Assembly (NCBI GenBank): GCA_018604165.1
Contig: CP075895.1
Span: 2,599,001-2,663,000 of the forward strand
From: Chitinophagaceae bacterium LGM1
GTDB lineage: Bacteria > Bacteroidota > Bacteroidia > Chitinophagales > Chitinophagaceae
Length of the DNA: 64,000 bases
Reading direction: 5' to 3'
Shown here: positions 7,066 to 17,445 of the stretch, one piece after another
Layout: each line of letters begins with the position of its first letter
Numbering within the stretch: position 1 is the first letter of the stretch
Position numbers and translations under genes: made by a program
The notes under the pieces: model-generated
Told to the model about the DNA's origin: nothing
The model's input: only the letters and a program-made list of their open reading frames with translations
The model's database searches: none

Positions 7066-8799
7066 TTAATCTCTCCTCAGGTTAGGGAAAGGAGGTGCCA
7101 CATTAGCAGGACCTTCTTCACCAGGCATTGCAGAACGATACATTACACCATTTGCATCACCAGCTTGACCATATTGGAATATGAAGCGATTGCGATCAAT
7201 ACCGTGTTTTTCGCTCATATACTCTATGATAGCGTTTACACGATCCCAAGAACGTTGTTGCTGTATTTTACTACCGTTGCCAGCACCTGTAATAACTACC
7301 TTACAAGTTGGGTTAGCTTGCATTTGAGCAGCCAAAGTAGCCAATTGTGCTTGTGCAGCAGGGCGTATTTTAGATGCATTGTTGTCGAAAGTTACGTTAC
7401 CGGCACCTATACTACCGCAAGTAGGGGCAACTGTACCACAACCTTCCGGACAAGGGCATTTACCTACACCGTCAGCGTCAACTGGTTGACATTCAGTCGG
7501 AGTTATCAATTGCTTATCGCGATCGTCAGGTACACCATCACCATCTGTATCAAGTGGGCAACCATGGCTATCAACAGCTACACCAGCAGGTGTACCAGGA
7601 CATTTGTCAAACTGGTCAGTAATACCATCACCATCACTATCAGGCAGAATTGGATCAGGCAGTTGCATGTGGCGAGGATAAGACAATTCGTTGAAAGCAT
7701 GATCCAATGGATTGATCCAGTAAAGTGGTTCGATGCTTTTGCGTTTGTTACCCAAGTTGAAGTTGATACCAAGGCTCAGATAGTTAACACCATCATTTTG
7801 GTTTGTTTGTACCGGAGAACCGAATACTTGCTCAGACCAACGCTGACCGTCTAAGAGATCATCATCCCAAGGTATAGTTACGCGATCTTCAAGAGCCAAG
7901 TTGATGCGTGGGCTAAGACGGAATTGGAAACCAAGACCGAAGCTAGGCGCAAATTGTAAAGTTTTGTTATTGAAGATTTCAGGACGACGGCGATCACGCT
8001 CATGTTCAGCATCCGTTTCATAAGTGCCATCCATTGCATCTTGCAGTTTAGTTTGAATGTCCCTGCGATTTTCATGAATTTGAGTAGAAGCATTGTTTAT
8101 ACCCAAAATTTGATGAAAATTATATTTCTGACTATTAGGTCCTAAAGCATCAACACGTGTGTTATAAGCATATGCACCCAAACCAACAAAGGCATAAGCA
8201 GATATTGCTGTACGAGCTTTGTGGAACTTAATGTTGTTCAAAGATGCAATCAGGTCAAGATTCAATTGATGTGCTTCTAGGCGATAGTTATAAAAAACAG
8301 GATCAGAAGGTTGATTCAAATTCTCTAACCTTGCAGGCTCATAATAATCTTTCCAAGCAGTGTTGAAACGATAGTTACGGCTTTCCTGCCATTGCAAACC
8401 TTTTGCAACGCCATAGATATATTGCAAACGGGTAGATAATACATAACCCCATGCTTTACGAACATGTAAGTGGTAACCAAGGCCACCGCCGCCTTTAGTT
8501 TGCCAAGCCATCAGCGTTGGCACGTCACCAGATACATTGTAAAGACCTGCACCAAAACCAATTTCCCACATGTTACGAGGACGTGCAGGGAAAGCATACT
8601 GGTGATTCAGGAATTTACGATGTTGTTTCATACGGAAACCGGGCACATAGTTTGTGTCCAAAACGTCGTAGCTCTGACCGCGATATGTCATATCACGTCC
8701 AGACCACTTAGCGGTTTGACTTCCTTCTTGTGCGAATACCGGCTGCGTTGCCAATAGTGAGCATACACCGGCTAGCAATAGGTACCTTTTGTTGACCAT
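7066..8799 (-). CDS. OmpA family outer-membrane protein with thrombospondin type 3 repeats
   Basis: The start is the ATG at 8799, which gives a good signal peptide (MVNKRYLLLAG to VFAQ); the open frame extends 29 codons further upstream across the promoter. The product is ~577 residues. The N-terminal ~300 form a predicted beta-barrel. Next come calcium-binding thrombospondin type 3-like repeats (DSDGDGITDQFDKCPG and DTDGDGVPDDRD), a Cys-rich hinge (KCPCPEGC), and a C-terminal OmpA domain starting NVTFDNNASKIRPAAQ. Such proteins anchor the outer membrane to peptidoglycan. The OmpA domain ends in an unusual ~25-residue Pro-rich tail. Confidence 0.9.
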   Translation of the reverse strand: MVNKRYLLLAGVCSLLATQPVFAQEGSQTAKWSGRDMTYRGQSYDVLDTNYVPGFRMKQHRKFLNHQYAFPARPRNMWEIGFGAGLYNVSGDVPTLMAWQTKGGGGLGYHLHVRKAWGYVLSTRLQYIYGVAKGLQWQESRNYRFNTAWKDYYEPARLENLNQPSDPVFYNYRLEAHQLNLDLIASLNNIKFHKARTAISAYAFVGLGAYAYNTRVDALGPNSQKYNFHQILGINNASTQIHENRRDIQTKLQDAMDGTYETDAEHERDRRRPEIFNNKTLQFAPSFGLGFQFRLSPRINLALEDRVTIPWDDDLLDGQRWSEQVFGSPVQTNQNDGVNYLSLGINFNLGNKRKSIEPLYWINPLDHAFNELSYPRHMQLPDPILPDSDGDGITDQFDKCPGTPAGVAVDSHGCPLDTDGDGVPDDRDKQLITPTECQPVDADGVGKCPCPEGCGTVAPTCGSIGAGNVTFDNNASKIRPAAQAQLATLAAQMQANPTCKVVITGAGNGSKIQQQRSWDRVNAIIEYMSEKHGIDRNRFIFQYGQAGDANGVMYRSAMPGEEGPANVAPPFPNLRRD

Positions 8800-8848
8800 A
8801 ACAGATTGTTTAATTATACAAATTTTGGTTAAATTACTCAAAACATGA

Positions 8849-8880
8849 CAAAGGTATAGCACCACATTCAAAAAAACAAA
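8849..8880 (-). promoter_or_regulatory. Promoter of the ompA-like gene
   Basis: Reading the minus strand, TTTG (8880-8877) and TACCTTTG (8856-8849) are 20 bp apart, an exact match to the Bacteroidota promoter pattern. The predicted leader before the ATG at 8799 is ~45 nt. Confidence 0.75.
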
Positions 8881-9027
8881 GAACAAAAAATAAAAAATAT
8901 TTTATGTTATTGTTTACTATACTGCATTGTACATGGGCATAAAAGTAGTTTTTAATATCAACAACATCAACGATTTTTGCTTTTTTTACGATAGGTTAAC
9001 ATGGTGTTCACCGATTATTAACAACGA

Positions 9028-9990
9028 ATGGAGCTCGTTAAACAGGTTATTGGGCAGGAACTGGACGTATTTGAGAAGAAATTCGCTGATAGTGTAAAAG
9101 GCTCAAACCCTTTACTGGATAGGATTATGCGCTTCATCATCAAGCGGAAAGGCAAGCAGATGCGACCCATGTTTGTATTCCTTTCTGCTAAAATTGCAGG
9201 GGGTATTCAAGAAAAGACTTATAGGGCTGCTTCGCTCATAGAATTACTCCATACAGCCACTTTGGTGCATGATGATGTGGTGGATAATGCCATGCTCCGC
9301 CGCAGCTTTTTTTCTATAAACGCCTTGTGGAAAAATAAAATAGCCGTGCTGGTAGGTGACTATTTATTGGCAAAAGGGCTTCTTTTATCGTTAGAAAACG
9401 ATGATTATCAAATACTTAAGATAACATCAAGGGCTGTAAAAGAGATGAGTGAGGGTGAGCTGCTACAGATGGAAAAAGCACGAAAACTGGACATAAAAGA
9501 AGATATTTACTTTGAGATAATACGTGCCAAAACAGCTTCTTTATTATCATCCGCTTGTGCAGCGGGTGCTTATTCGGCATCCGATGATGTTGCTACATCT
9601 GAGCATTTCCGCCTGTTTGGTGAAAAAGTGGGCATTGCCTTTCAGATAAAGGACGACCTTTTTGACTATGGGCAAGACAATGTAGGCAAGCCTACCGGTA
9701 TAGACATCAAAGAAAAGAAAATGACGCTACCACTCATCTATACGCTGAACAATACAGACGCGGCTACCAAGCGAAAAATCATCTATATCGTTAAAAACCA
9801 GAATACCGACCGCAAAAAAGTACAGGAAGTAATAGACCTAGTAAATCATTCGGGCGGCATTGAATATGCCCGCAACAAAATGAACACATACAAACAAGAA
9901 GCATTAGATATGCTGCACCAATACCCGCAAAGCCCCGCCAGAGAAGCGATGGAATCGCTTGTTAATTATGCTATAGAAAGAAAGTACTAA
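9028..9990 (+). CDS. Polyprenyl diphosphate synthase
   Basis: A 320-residue trans-isoprenyl diphosphate synthase. Both aspartate-rich metal-binding motifs are present: DDVVD at residues 82-86 (in LVHDDVVDNAMLRR) and DDLFD at 209-213 (in FQIKDDLFDYGQD), with GKQMRPMF before the first and KPTGIDIKEKKMTLPLIY after the second. It condenses isopentenyl diphosphate with an allylic primer to make a long prenyl chain, probably for menaquinone side chains. The residues before the first motif are small or medium, which fits a long-chain product, but chain length cannot be fixed by eye. It is followed by uvrA after 63 bp on the same strand. Confidence 0.93.
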   Translation: MELVKQVIGQELDVFEKKFADSVKGSNPLLDRIMRFIIKRKGKQMRPMFVFLSAKIAGGIQEKTYRAASLIELLHTATLVHDDVVDNAMLRRSFFSINALWKNKIAVLVGDYLLAKGLLLSLENDDYQILKITSRAVKEMSEGELLQMEKARKLDIKEDIYFEIIRAKTASLLSSACAAGAYSASDDVATSEHFRLFGEKVGIAFQIKDDLFDYGQDNVGKPTGIDIKEKKMTLPLIYTLNNTDAATKRKIIYIVKNQNTDRKKVQEVIDLVNHSGGIEYARNKMNTYKQEALDMLHQYPQSPAREAMESLVNYAIERKY

Positions 9991-10053
9991 CCTGTTCAAA
10001 CAGTTTCAGCAAGCCATTGTTTATATTGCACATCCGCCCACGGCGGAAGCATT

Positions 10054-12912
10054 ATGGCAAACAAAAAAACGGTTGCAAAAACCAATCAGCATATAGAAGT
10101 TTTAGGGGCAAGGGTACACAACCTTAAGAATATAGATGTACGTATTCCTAAAAACCAGTTAGTCGTTATTACAGGTATCAGCGGTAGTGGCAAGTCATCG
10201 CTTGCGTTCGATACTATTTTTGCAGAGGGGCAAAGACGCTACATGGAAAGCTTTGCTGCCTATGCACGCCAGTTTATGGGAGACCTCGACCGCCCAGATG
10301 TTGACAAAGTAAGCGGACTTTCACCCGTTATATCCATCGAACAAAAAACAACCAATCGCAATCCGCGCTCTACGGTTGGTACAGTTACAGAAGTGTACGA
10401 CTTTATGCGCTTGCTGTATGCACGTGTGGCTGATGCCTACTCTTACAATACAGGTAGGAAAATGACAAAATTCAGCGAAGAGGAAATTGTGACGCATGTA
10501 GAGCAAAACTTCAAAGGCAAAAAGATTGTATTGCTGGCACCCATTGTACGGGGTCGCAAAGGGCATTACAGAGAATTGTTTGAGCAACTACGCAAACAAG
10601 GCTATGTGAAAGTGCGTGTAGATGGTGAAATAGTGGAGATGAAAGAACGGATGCAGCTTGACAGGTACAAAATACACGATATAGAACTGGTAATAGACAG
10701 GCTGATAGTACAAGCAGATGCACAGGCACGCCTGGCACAAAGCATACAGAAAAGCCTGCAAACGGGTAAAGACCTGATGTTTTTGCTGGATGCTGACAAG
10801 AATACTGTTACACAATATAGCAAGCAATTGATGTGCGCAGATACTGGCTTGTCTTACGAAGAACCATCGCCCAATACATTTTCATTCAACTCTCCGTATG
10901 GTGCATGCCCAAAATGCAAAGGGCTTGGTAGCGTATATCAGGTAAATATGGCTGAGGTATTGCCCGACAAAACAAAAAGCATCAACGATGGTGGCATTGC
11001 TCCGTTAGGTGGCGAGCGAGAAGCATGGACTTTCAACCAGGCAACCATCTTAGCAAAAAAACATAAAATACCACTCAATACTGCCATCAAAGATATACCC
11101 CAAAAACAACTGAATATATTACTGTACGGTAATGAAGAAGGTATTATCACCTACGAAAATGATGAGGCTGACAGCTATCATCAGAAAGTAGCCGAGAACC
11201 AATACGAAGGCATCATCAATATGCTGCTTCGCTGGTTTAATGAAACTACCAGTGAAGCAATACGCGACTGGGCAGAGGGGTATATGGAACTGAACACTTG
11301 CCCTGAATGTAATGGTGCAAGGCTGAAGAAAGAAAGCCTGTGGTTCAAATTGGCGGATAAAAATATTGCAGAGCTTACACATCAATCGCTACAAGAACTG
11401 GCTGGATGGTTTGCAACTGTCGAAAAGAAATTAAGCACCAAACAGCAGGTAATAGCGAAAGACATACTGAAAGAAATACGCGACAGGCTGCACTTTTTGC
11501 TGGATGTTGGTTTGCACTACCTGACGCTTGACCGCCCAACACGCACATTAAGTGGTGGCGAAAGTCAACGCATCCGGCTGGCTACACAAATAGGCTCACA
11601 ACTTACTGGCATTACATATATACTCGACGAGCCGAGCATAGGACTGCATCAACGCGACAACCACAAGCTGATAAGCGCACTAAAAAACCTGCGAGATGGC
11701 GGTAACAGTGTGTTGGTAGTAGAGCATGATAAAGACATAATGCTGGCTGCAGACTACTTGATAGACATAGGCCCTGCAGCAGGCAAGCATGGTGGACGTA
11801 TTGTAACACAAGGCACGCCTGCACAAATACTGAAAGGCAATACTACCACAGCAGGCTACTTAAGCCACAAATTGAACATTGACATACCCAAAGAAAGACG
11901 CAAAGGAAATGGCAAAAAAATAACGCTGAAAGGCGCAACCGGCAACAACCTGAAGAATGTGAGTATTGAAATGCCGTTAGGTAGTTTTATTTGTGTTAGT
12001 GGTGTATCTGGCAGTGGCAAGAGTACACTGATAAATGAAACACTGTACCCTATCCTTGCAAAACAATGCTATCACAACTTCAAACAAATGCCAATGCCTT
12101 ATAAAAAAGTGGATGGCATAGAGCATATTGATAAAGTAATAGAAATAGACCAAAGCCCTATAGGCCGCACACCACGCAGCAACCCAGCCACATATTGCGG
12201 CTTCTTCAACGAAGTGCGCCAGTTGTTTGCACAAATACCCGAAGCGAAAATACGAGGCTATAATGCAGGCAGGTTTTCATTCAACGTAAAAGGTGGGCGG
12301 TGTGAGGAATGTCAGGGTGGTGGTATGCGTGTGATAGAAATGAACTTCTTGCCCGATGTGTATGTGCCTTGCGAAAAATGTAATGGCAGACGGTATAACC
12401 GCGAAACACTGGAAATACGATATAAAGGCAAATCAATAGCCGATGTGCTGGATATGACTGTTGACGAAGCGGTAGAGTTTTTTGTGAATGTAAACTACCT
12501 GCATCGCAAAATTAAGACACTACAAGACGTTGGGCTTGGATATGTAACACTGGGGCAAAGTGCGGTAACACTAAGCGGTGGTGAAGCACAACGTGTAAAA
12601 TTGGCAACAGAACTATCAAAACGCGATACAGGACAGACCATTTACATACTTGACGAACCAACAACAGGTTTACATTTTGAAGACATCAAGCACCTGCTGG
12701 CTGTACTTAACAGGCTTGTTGACAGAGGCAATACCGTATTGGTAATAGAACACAATCTGGATGTAATAAAAGTAGCAGACTATGTCATAGACATGGGACC
12801 CGAAGGTGGCAATGGTGGTGGGCAATTGGTGGGTAGTGGCTCCCCAGAAGCTATTGCCAAAATAAAAGAAAGCCATACAGGTAAATACCTGAAGGAAGAA
12901 TTAAAATATTAA
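10054..12912 (+). CDS. uvrA: Excinuclease ABC subunit A (UvrA)
   Basis: A 952-residue, full-length UvrA, the damage-recognition ATPase of nucleotide excision repair, which loads UvrB onto lesions. It has two ABC modules. The first has Walker A GISGSGKSSLAFDT and signature LSGGESQRIRL; the second has GVSGSGKSTLINET and LSGGEAQRVKLA. The zinc fingers are visible as CPKC...CPEC in module one and CEEC...CEKC in module two. The order, length and motifs match the family without gaps. The stop codon lies within the 16-bp stem of the terminator that follows. Neighbouring genes are not repair genes. Confidence 0.98.
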   Translation: MANKKTVAKTNQHIEVLGARVHNLKNIDVRIPKNQLVVITGISGSGKSSLAFDTIFAEGQRRYMESFAAYARQFMGDLDRPDVDKVSGLSPVISIEQKTTNRNPRSTVGTVTEVYDFMRLLYARVADAYSYNTGRKMTKFSEEEIVTHVEQNFKGKKIVLLAPIVRGRKGHYRELFEQLRKQGYVKVRVDGEIVEMKERMQLDRYKIHDIELVIDRLIVQADAQARLAQSIQKSLQTGKDLMFLLDADKNTVTQYSKQLMCADTGLSYEEPSPNTFSFNSPYGACPKCKGLGSVYQVNMAEVLPDKTKSINDGGIAPLGGEREAWTFNQATILAKKHKIPLNTAIKDIPQKQLNILLYGNEEGIITYENDEADSYHQKVAENQYEGIINMLLRWFNETTSEAIRDWAEGYMELNTCPECNGARLKKESLWFKLADKNIAELTHQSLQELAGWFATVEKKLSTKQQVIAKDILKEIRDRLHFLLDVGLHYLTLDRPTRTLSGGESQRIRLATQIGSQLTGITYILDEPSIGLHQRDNHKLISALKNLRDGGNSVLVVEHDKDIMLAADYLIDIGPAAGKHGGRIVTQGTPAQILKGNTTTAGYLSHKLNIDIPKERRKGNGKKITLKGATGNNLKNVSIEMPLGSFICVSGVSGSGKSTLINETLYPILAKQCYHNFKQMPMPYKKVDGIEHIDKVIEIDQSPIGRTPRSNPATYCGFFNEVRQLFAQIPEAKIRGYNAGRFSFNVKGGRCEECQGGGMRVIEMNFLPDVYVPCEKCNGRRYNRETLEIRYKGKSIADVLDMTVDEAVEFFVNVNYLHRKIKTLQDVGLGYVTLGQSAVTLSGGEAQRVKLATELSKRDTGQTIYILDEPTTGLHFEDIKHLLAVLNRLVDRGNTVLVIEHNLDVIKVADYVIDMGPEGGNGGGQLVGSGSPEAIAKIKESHTGKYLKEELKY

Positions 12913-12940
12913 AGGGTTGCGAGTGCAACCCTTTAATATT
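12905..12940. terminator. Bidirectional intrinsic terminator between uvrA and the metalloprotease gene
   Basis: A 16-bp perfect stem (12905-12920 with 12925-12940) has loop GAGT and AT-rich ends suited to termination on both strands. The uvrA stop codon is inside the left arm. Confidence 0.85.
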
Positions 12941-12957
12941 TATGTATCACTATCTAT

Positions 12958-15174
12958 TTACTGAACTACAAATTTCCTGTTCAGTATTTCATTCGTGTTT
13001 GTATTTACTAATTGCAAGGAATAAACACCTGCTGCCCAGCTAGCAATCTGCACAGTTGCTTTATCACTAATATCGCTTGTCCATACTTGTTTACCAAGTA
13101 TATTTGTAATGATAGCTTTATAAGATTGCTTCTCCTTAAACTCTATATTAAGCACATCATTTGCAGGTATTGGATAGATGTTTATAAACGCATCCTGTGC
13201 AACATTATTAACAGATGCAGACCACGGAAAGATAGAAAAGTTTTGATTGCTGATATCAAAGAATACGTTACCTGCACCTTTCACTTTCACCCTGCATCCT
13301 TTCGCATAGATATTATTTGGCACAGTGATAGTTTCACTACCATCATTGGCAGTATTTGTTGCTAATGTATACGGATAGGTATATCCACCATCAACAGATA
13401 GCAATATATCTACGTTTGCACAGTTTACCGGAGCAGCAGTTGTATTAGCTACATTCCAGCTAACGTTTGCTGTAGTACCACATTGCCAATGGTCTGTATC
13501 TGCATTAGGAGAATTGACCAAAAACGGGCCTGCATCATTTGTCACATTAAGTGTAAGCTTATCATCAGACAAGTTAATAGTGCCATAGCCATTCAACACA
13601 TCTCTTACCGTCAGTTTAAAATCTAGTACCCTCGTGGTTTCAGGCAGTTTTTCACCAAGATAATTTGTGTTATTAGCTAGCAGTTTTTCAAGTGTGGGGA
13701 ATACCCTTGTTCTTGAAGTAGAGGGATTGAATGAGCGGAATATAGGACCTGAACCTACTGTATTAGCAAAAGACTGTCCAAAGCTACCTAAGTCCCATTG
13801 TTCCCAACAATACGTAAGTGCATCATGGTCTGCATCAGATGCCTCTGGTGCTGTCAATTCAAATGGGGTTAGCTTAGGTATATTGTAAGATTGCTGAATA
13901 GACGTTACAGATGGTGGTGTATTATTTGATGATACTACACTGCCGCAAAGGGCGCCATTAACTGACAAGAAATCTGTTATCTGGTCAAGGCTTTTGTAGT
14001 GGAAATAAGCATCGCTATTGGATTGTATATTATTGTCAGCGCCGCAAATACCTGCATAACCTAAAATAGTAGAACCACTGCCTGGTTCATGCGCGCTGGT
14101 TATATTACCATTACCAGAACACGAGCCTGTATTGGCGTTAAATGTATGCGTGGCCCCTAATTGGTGCCCCATTTCGTGTGCTACAAAATCTATATCAAAA
14201 GATGCGCCCACCGGGTTTGGCTGGCCTGATACTCCTTTTGCCTTATCGCCAAAATCGCACACACTTGCCAGTTGTGCTATTGCATTACCAACGGTGATAA
14301 TTATATGTCCGATATCATAATTCAGTGTGCCGATTACTGCATCTAAATTCGTTTGGTTGGTATTAAAATCAGCCCCCGAATTAGCATAAGGGTCTGTAGA
14401 ACCGTCCAGATAAATAATATTGTCATTATTCCCTATCAGGCTCATGCTTACACCTATCTCACGTTCATACACACCATTTATCCTGTTCACGGTTGTTGTA
14501 ATTGCACTTAGTGATATGGCTTTTGTTGGTGTAGAAGTTCCCGCAACTTTTACAGAATACTGACCTGTGCAAGCCATTGCCAGCCTGTATGTACGCCTTA
14601 CGCTGCCATGTGTTTTGTATTGCACAACTGGCGGTTCGTTGGCTATATGCAACTGCTGATGATTAATCAGCCCTTCATCTTCTTTTGTTTCGCAATACTT
14701 ACTGTCCGTCAGTGAGTATAAATCTTTTTTATAATAACACACATAATATCCTGTAGATGGGTTGCTGTAAGGGTCTATGATGTACGTTGATGCTCCATCG
14801 AAAACCATAGCATGGAAACCCATGTATGTATAGTCGAACTTTGCAGTGATGGCTTTATTATGCAGTGCTACACCGGTAAATGTTTTTATCTCAGGATATT
14901 TAGCTGCTAATGCAGGTTCCATGCATGGTGTTTCTTCCATCCTGAAAGCAACCATTTTACCATCTGGTGCGGGGAATTGCATAATAGCACCTTGTGGCAA
15001 GTTGAATAATGTATTTTTCAATTGTGCTTCCTGGAATGCAAACAGTGCATATGATGCAGGTGTTACGGATTGTACAATATTTGAAGGGGCTTTATCTATG
15101 CGCTGCCATGGGTTTACATTGGCATATACAGTACCAGATATTGCTAATAGAACTATAATCAGGATTTTTCTCAT
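12958..15174 (-). CDS. Secreted zinc metalloprotease (reprolysin-like) with T9SS sorting domain
   Basis: A 738-residue exported protein. It has a signal peptide of ~18 residues, then a propeptide-like region. A catalytic domain carries the extended metzincin zinc site HEMGHQLGATH (His333, Glu334, His337, His343), as in M12B reprolysin-like and related peptidases. After it come Ig-like or PKD-like modules with LTYCWEQWDLG, and a type A T9SS C-terminal sorting domain of ~75 residues starting at FINIYPIPANDVLNIEF. It is therefore predicted to be exported by the Por machinery and attached to, or released from, the cell surface, where it would degrade proteins. It has its own terminator. Confidence 0.92.
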   Translation of the reverse strand: MRKILIIVLLAISGTVYANVNPWQRIDKAPSNIVQSVTPASYALFAFQEAQLKNTLFNLPQGAIMQFPAPDGKMVAFRMEETPCMEPALAAKYPEIKTFTGVALHNKAITAKFDYTYMGFHAMVFDGASTYIIDPYSNPSTGYYVCYYKKDLYSLTDSKYCETKEDEGLINHQQLHIANEPPVVQYKTHGSVRRTYRLAMACTGQYSVKVAGTSTPTKAISLSAITTTVNRINGVYEREIGVSMSLIGNNDNIIYLDGSTDPYANSGADFNTNQTNLDAVIGTLNYDIGHIIITVGNAIAQLASVCDFGDKAKGVSGQPNPVGASFDIDFVAHEMGHQLGATHTFNANTGSCSGNGNITSAHEPGSGSTILGYAGICGADNNIQSNSDAYFHYKSLDQITDFLSVNGALCGSVVSSNNTPPSVTSIQQSYNIPKLTPFELTAPEASDADHDALTYCWEQWDLGSFGQSFANTVGSGPIFRSFNPSTSRTRVFPTLEKLLANNTNYLGEKLPETTRVLDFKLTVRDVLNGYGTINLSDDKLTLNVTNDAGPFLVNSPNADTDHWQCGTTANVSWNVANTTAAPVNCANVDILLSVDGGYTYPYTLATNTANDGSETITVPNNIYAKGCRVKVKGAGNVFFDISNQNFSIFPWSASVNNVAQDAFINIYPIPANDVLNIEFKEKQSYKAIITNILGKQVWTSDISDKATVQIASWAAGVYSLQLVNTNTNEILNRKFVVQ

Positions 15175-15268
15175 AACTAATATTTAAACAGGGCTGGTTA
15201 CCTATATGTAAATTAACAAAACAAGTGCCTGATTTTGTAACCGTTATGTCTTTTTTATGACATTTTAA

Positions 15269-17401
15269 CTAACGGCTAATCTTTCTAATACCCAAACGTA
15301 GCGAGTTGAAGATAAGCACTACATCGCTCAATGCCATGATGCCTGCACCATAAGTGGGCTTCAACATACCTGCTGCGGCAACGGGTATTGCAATAATATT
15401 GTAGAGAAATGCCCAAAATAGGTTTTGCTTTATAGTTTGCGATGTGTATATACCTAAACGTATTGCTTTGGGCAGTGTTGCCAATTGATTATTTGACAGT
15501 ATTACATTGGCAGACTGTATGGCTATCTGTGTAGATTCGCTCAACGATATGCCTACGGTGGCTCTTGCCAATGCAGGTGCATCATTGATACCATCACCCA
15601 CCATGGCGGTTGGTGCTATCTTCAATAGCTCATCCAATTTGGCATTTTTCATTTCGGGGCTGTGCTCTGCGTACACTTCTGTAATACCTAATTGTGCGGC
15701 AATCCGTTGGCACTTGTCTTTTTTATCACCACTCAGCAAAATGGTTTTGAAACCCATCTCATTCAGTTCAGCTATGGTTGCTGCAGCATCGGGGCGTAGT
15801 GTATCGGCTATCTTCAAAGCACCTGCATACTGGTTGTTTTTATACAGGTATAAATCGTATCCGCTATTATCTGCTGTATGATGCAGCCATCTTTCTGAGC
15901 CCAACTGCCATATATCACCTGTTGCATCAATAGCTTCCATACCCTTGCCTTTTACTTCTTTTACATCTGTAAAATCTACCTCATCAACCCCTCTCCATTG
16001 ATTGCTAATAGACTTTGCTATAGGATGAGAAGAATGATTTTCGATAGATACAACTACCGACTGAAATACTTCTTTGGTCAATACGCTTTCGTTGCACACA
16101 TACGCATCTATTTGTAGCTTGCCCGTAGTAAGTGTACCTGTTTTATCAAATACAATTTGTTTAACGGTTTTCATACGCTCCAACGTATCGCCACCTTTTA
16201 TCAGCATACCATTACGCGCCGCACGACCTAAGCCTACGGCTACAGCAGCAGGTGTTGCCAGCCCCATAGCACATGGGCATGAAATAACCATAACCGCTAT
16301 AGCACGCATCATAGCCTCTGCAAAACTATGTTCCAGCACAAAGTAGTTTACCAGTATCGTTACCAATGCTACACCTGCCACCACCGGTACAAATATGGCA
16401 CTGATTTTATCTGCCAGCTTCTGCAATGGTGGCTTCACACCCTGTGCCTCTCGCACCATCCGTATGATGTTGGATAATACAGATGTATTACCCACCGTTG
16501 TAGCCTTTAGCTTGATGTTGCCATCGGCTACCAGCGTACCGCCCACTACCGCATCGCCTACGCGCTTATGTACAGGTACGCTTTCGCCTGTTATCATGTG
16601 TTCATCTACCTGTGCATCGCCATATATTATTTCGCCATCAACAGGTATGCTATCGCCATGGTTTACTAACACTACATCGCCCTCTTTCACATACTTGCTT
16701 TCCACATCCAGTATAGTTTCTTTACCCATACTGTCTGTCATTACAATACGTGCATGTTGTGGCTGTAGTCTTACCAATGCGTCAATAGCTACGGTAGTAG
16801 ATTTCACCGTACGATGTTCCAGCCAGTTACCAAACATTACCAATGTGATGATGGATGCAGTTGTTTCAAAAAACAAATAATCATGGGCTGCTTCTGTATA
16901 TACCAGTAAGCCAATAAGAGAATAGATATACGCTGCCGATGCACCTAATATTATCAACACATCCATATTGGGCAGCCGATGCTTTAATGAGCGTACCGCA
17001 CTCTTACCAAACACCCATAAACCAATGGCATATACAGGCGTAGATAGTACCAACTGTACCCACGGGTTGTGCAGCCAATGCCAGCTTACAAACATATGCA
17101 GCAACAACGGCAGGGTAAAGACAGCGCATATTATCAGGTACGTGGTGGTATTATCCGTATGCTCGCTCGTGTTTACTACTCCATCTGCCGCATCGCCACG
17201 CACTACTTTATAGCCCATACTGTCTATACTATCATATAGCATATTCACATCCGCCGCATCAGGCAGGCTGAAACTTACCTCGCCCGATGCTGCATTAGCC
17301 GCAATATTCGTTGCGCCTTTCTTTTCCAGCAGTTTGGAAATAGTAAGCGCGCAATTACCGCATGTCATCCCCTCTACTACCGTAGCATGTGTTTTTTGCA
17401 T
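15269..17401 (-). CDS. copA: Heavy-metal (copper-type) P1B ATPase
   Basis: A 710-residue P-type ATPase. An N-terminal heavy-metal-associated domain has the metal site GMTCGNC (Cys14, Cys17). Then come the transmembrane CPC motif (VISCPCAMGLATPAA), the phosphorylation motif DKTGTLTTGK and the hinge GDGINDAPALA. CPC with an HMA domain is the pattern of P1B-1 enzymes, which export Cu(I) from the cytoplasm; Ag(I) is also possible. The gene is divergent from tsaE and the two 5' regions overlap, so the promoter lies within or just upstream of the tsaE start. No copper regulator is adjacent. An MbnP/MbnH-like operon near 50 kb may also concern copper. Confidence 0.93.
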   Translation of the reverse strand: MQKTHATVVEGMTCGNCALTISKLLEKKGATNIAANAASGEVSFSLPDAADVNMLYDSIDSMGYKVVRGDAADGVVNTSEHTDNTTTYLIICAVFTLPLLLHMFVSWHWLHNPWVQLVLSTPVYAIGLWVFGKSAVRSLKHRLPNMDVLIILGASAAYIYSLIGLLVYTEAAHDYLFFETTASIITLVMFGNWLEHRTVKSTTVAIDALVRLQPQHARIVMTDSMGKETILDVESKYVKEGDVVLVNHGDSIPVDGEIIYGDAQVDEHMITGESVPVHKRVGDAVVGGTLVADGNIKLKATTVGNTSVLSNIIRMVREAQGVKPPLQKLADKISAIFVPVVAGVALVTILVNYFVLEHSFAEAMMRAIAVMVISCPCAMGLATPAAVAVGLGRAARNGMLIKGGDTLERMKTVKQIVFDKTGTLTTGKLQIDAYVCNESVLTKEVFQSVVVSIENHSSHPIAKSISNQWRGVDEVDFTDVKEVKGKGMEAIDATGDIWQLGSERWLHHTADNSGYDLYLYKNNQYAGALKIADTLRPDAAATIAELNEMGFKTILLSGDKKDKCQRIAAQLGITEVYAEHSPEMKNAKLDELLKIAPTAMVGDGINDAPALARATVGISLSESTQIAIQSANVILSNNQLATLPKAIRLGIYTSQTIKQNLFWAFLYNIIAIPVAAAGMLKPTYGAGIMALSDVVLIFNSLRLGIRKISR

Positions 17402-17429
17402 CCCGTTTATTCAAACCGATGTTTGACAG

Positions 17430-17437
17430 TATCTTTG
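17430..17437 (+). promoter_or_regulatory. -7 element (TATCTTTG) of tsaE
   Basis: TATCTTTG matches TAnnTTTG and ends 8 bp before the ATG at 17446. A GTTTA at 17405-17409 stands near the -33 position. The transcript would be almost leaderless. Confidence 0.55.
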
Positions 17438-17445
17438 CAGACACT

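Noticed and set aside
7165-7854. Open frame of 229 codons on the plus strand opposite the ompA-like gene
   Set aside because: Its Thr/Ile-rich composition is the mirror of the Asp/Gly-rich repeats on the other strand; no family and no start signals.
10321-12876. Several antisense open frames of 60-88 codons within uvrA
   Set aside because: They are shadows of a full-length UvrA with complete motifs.
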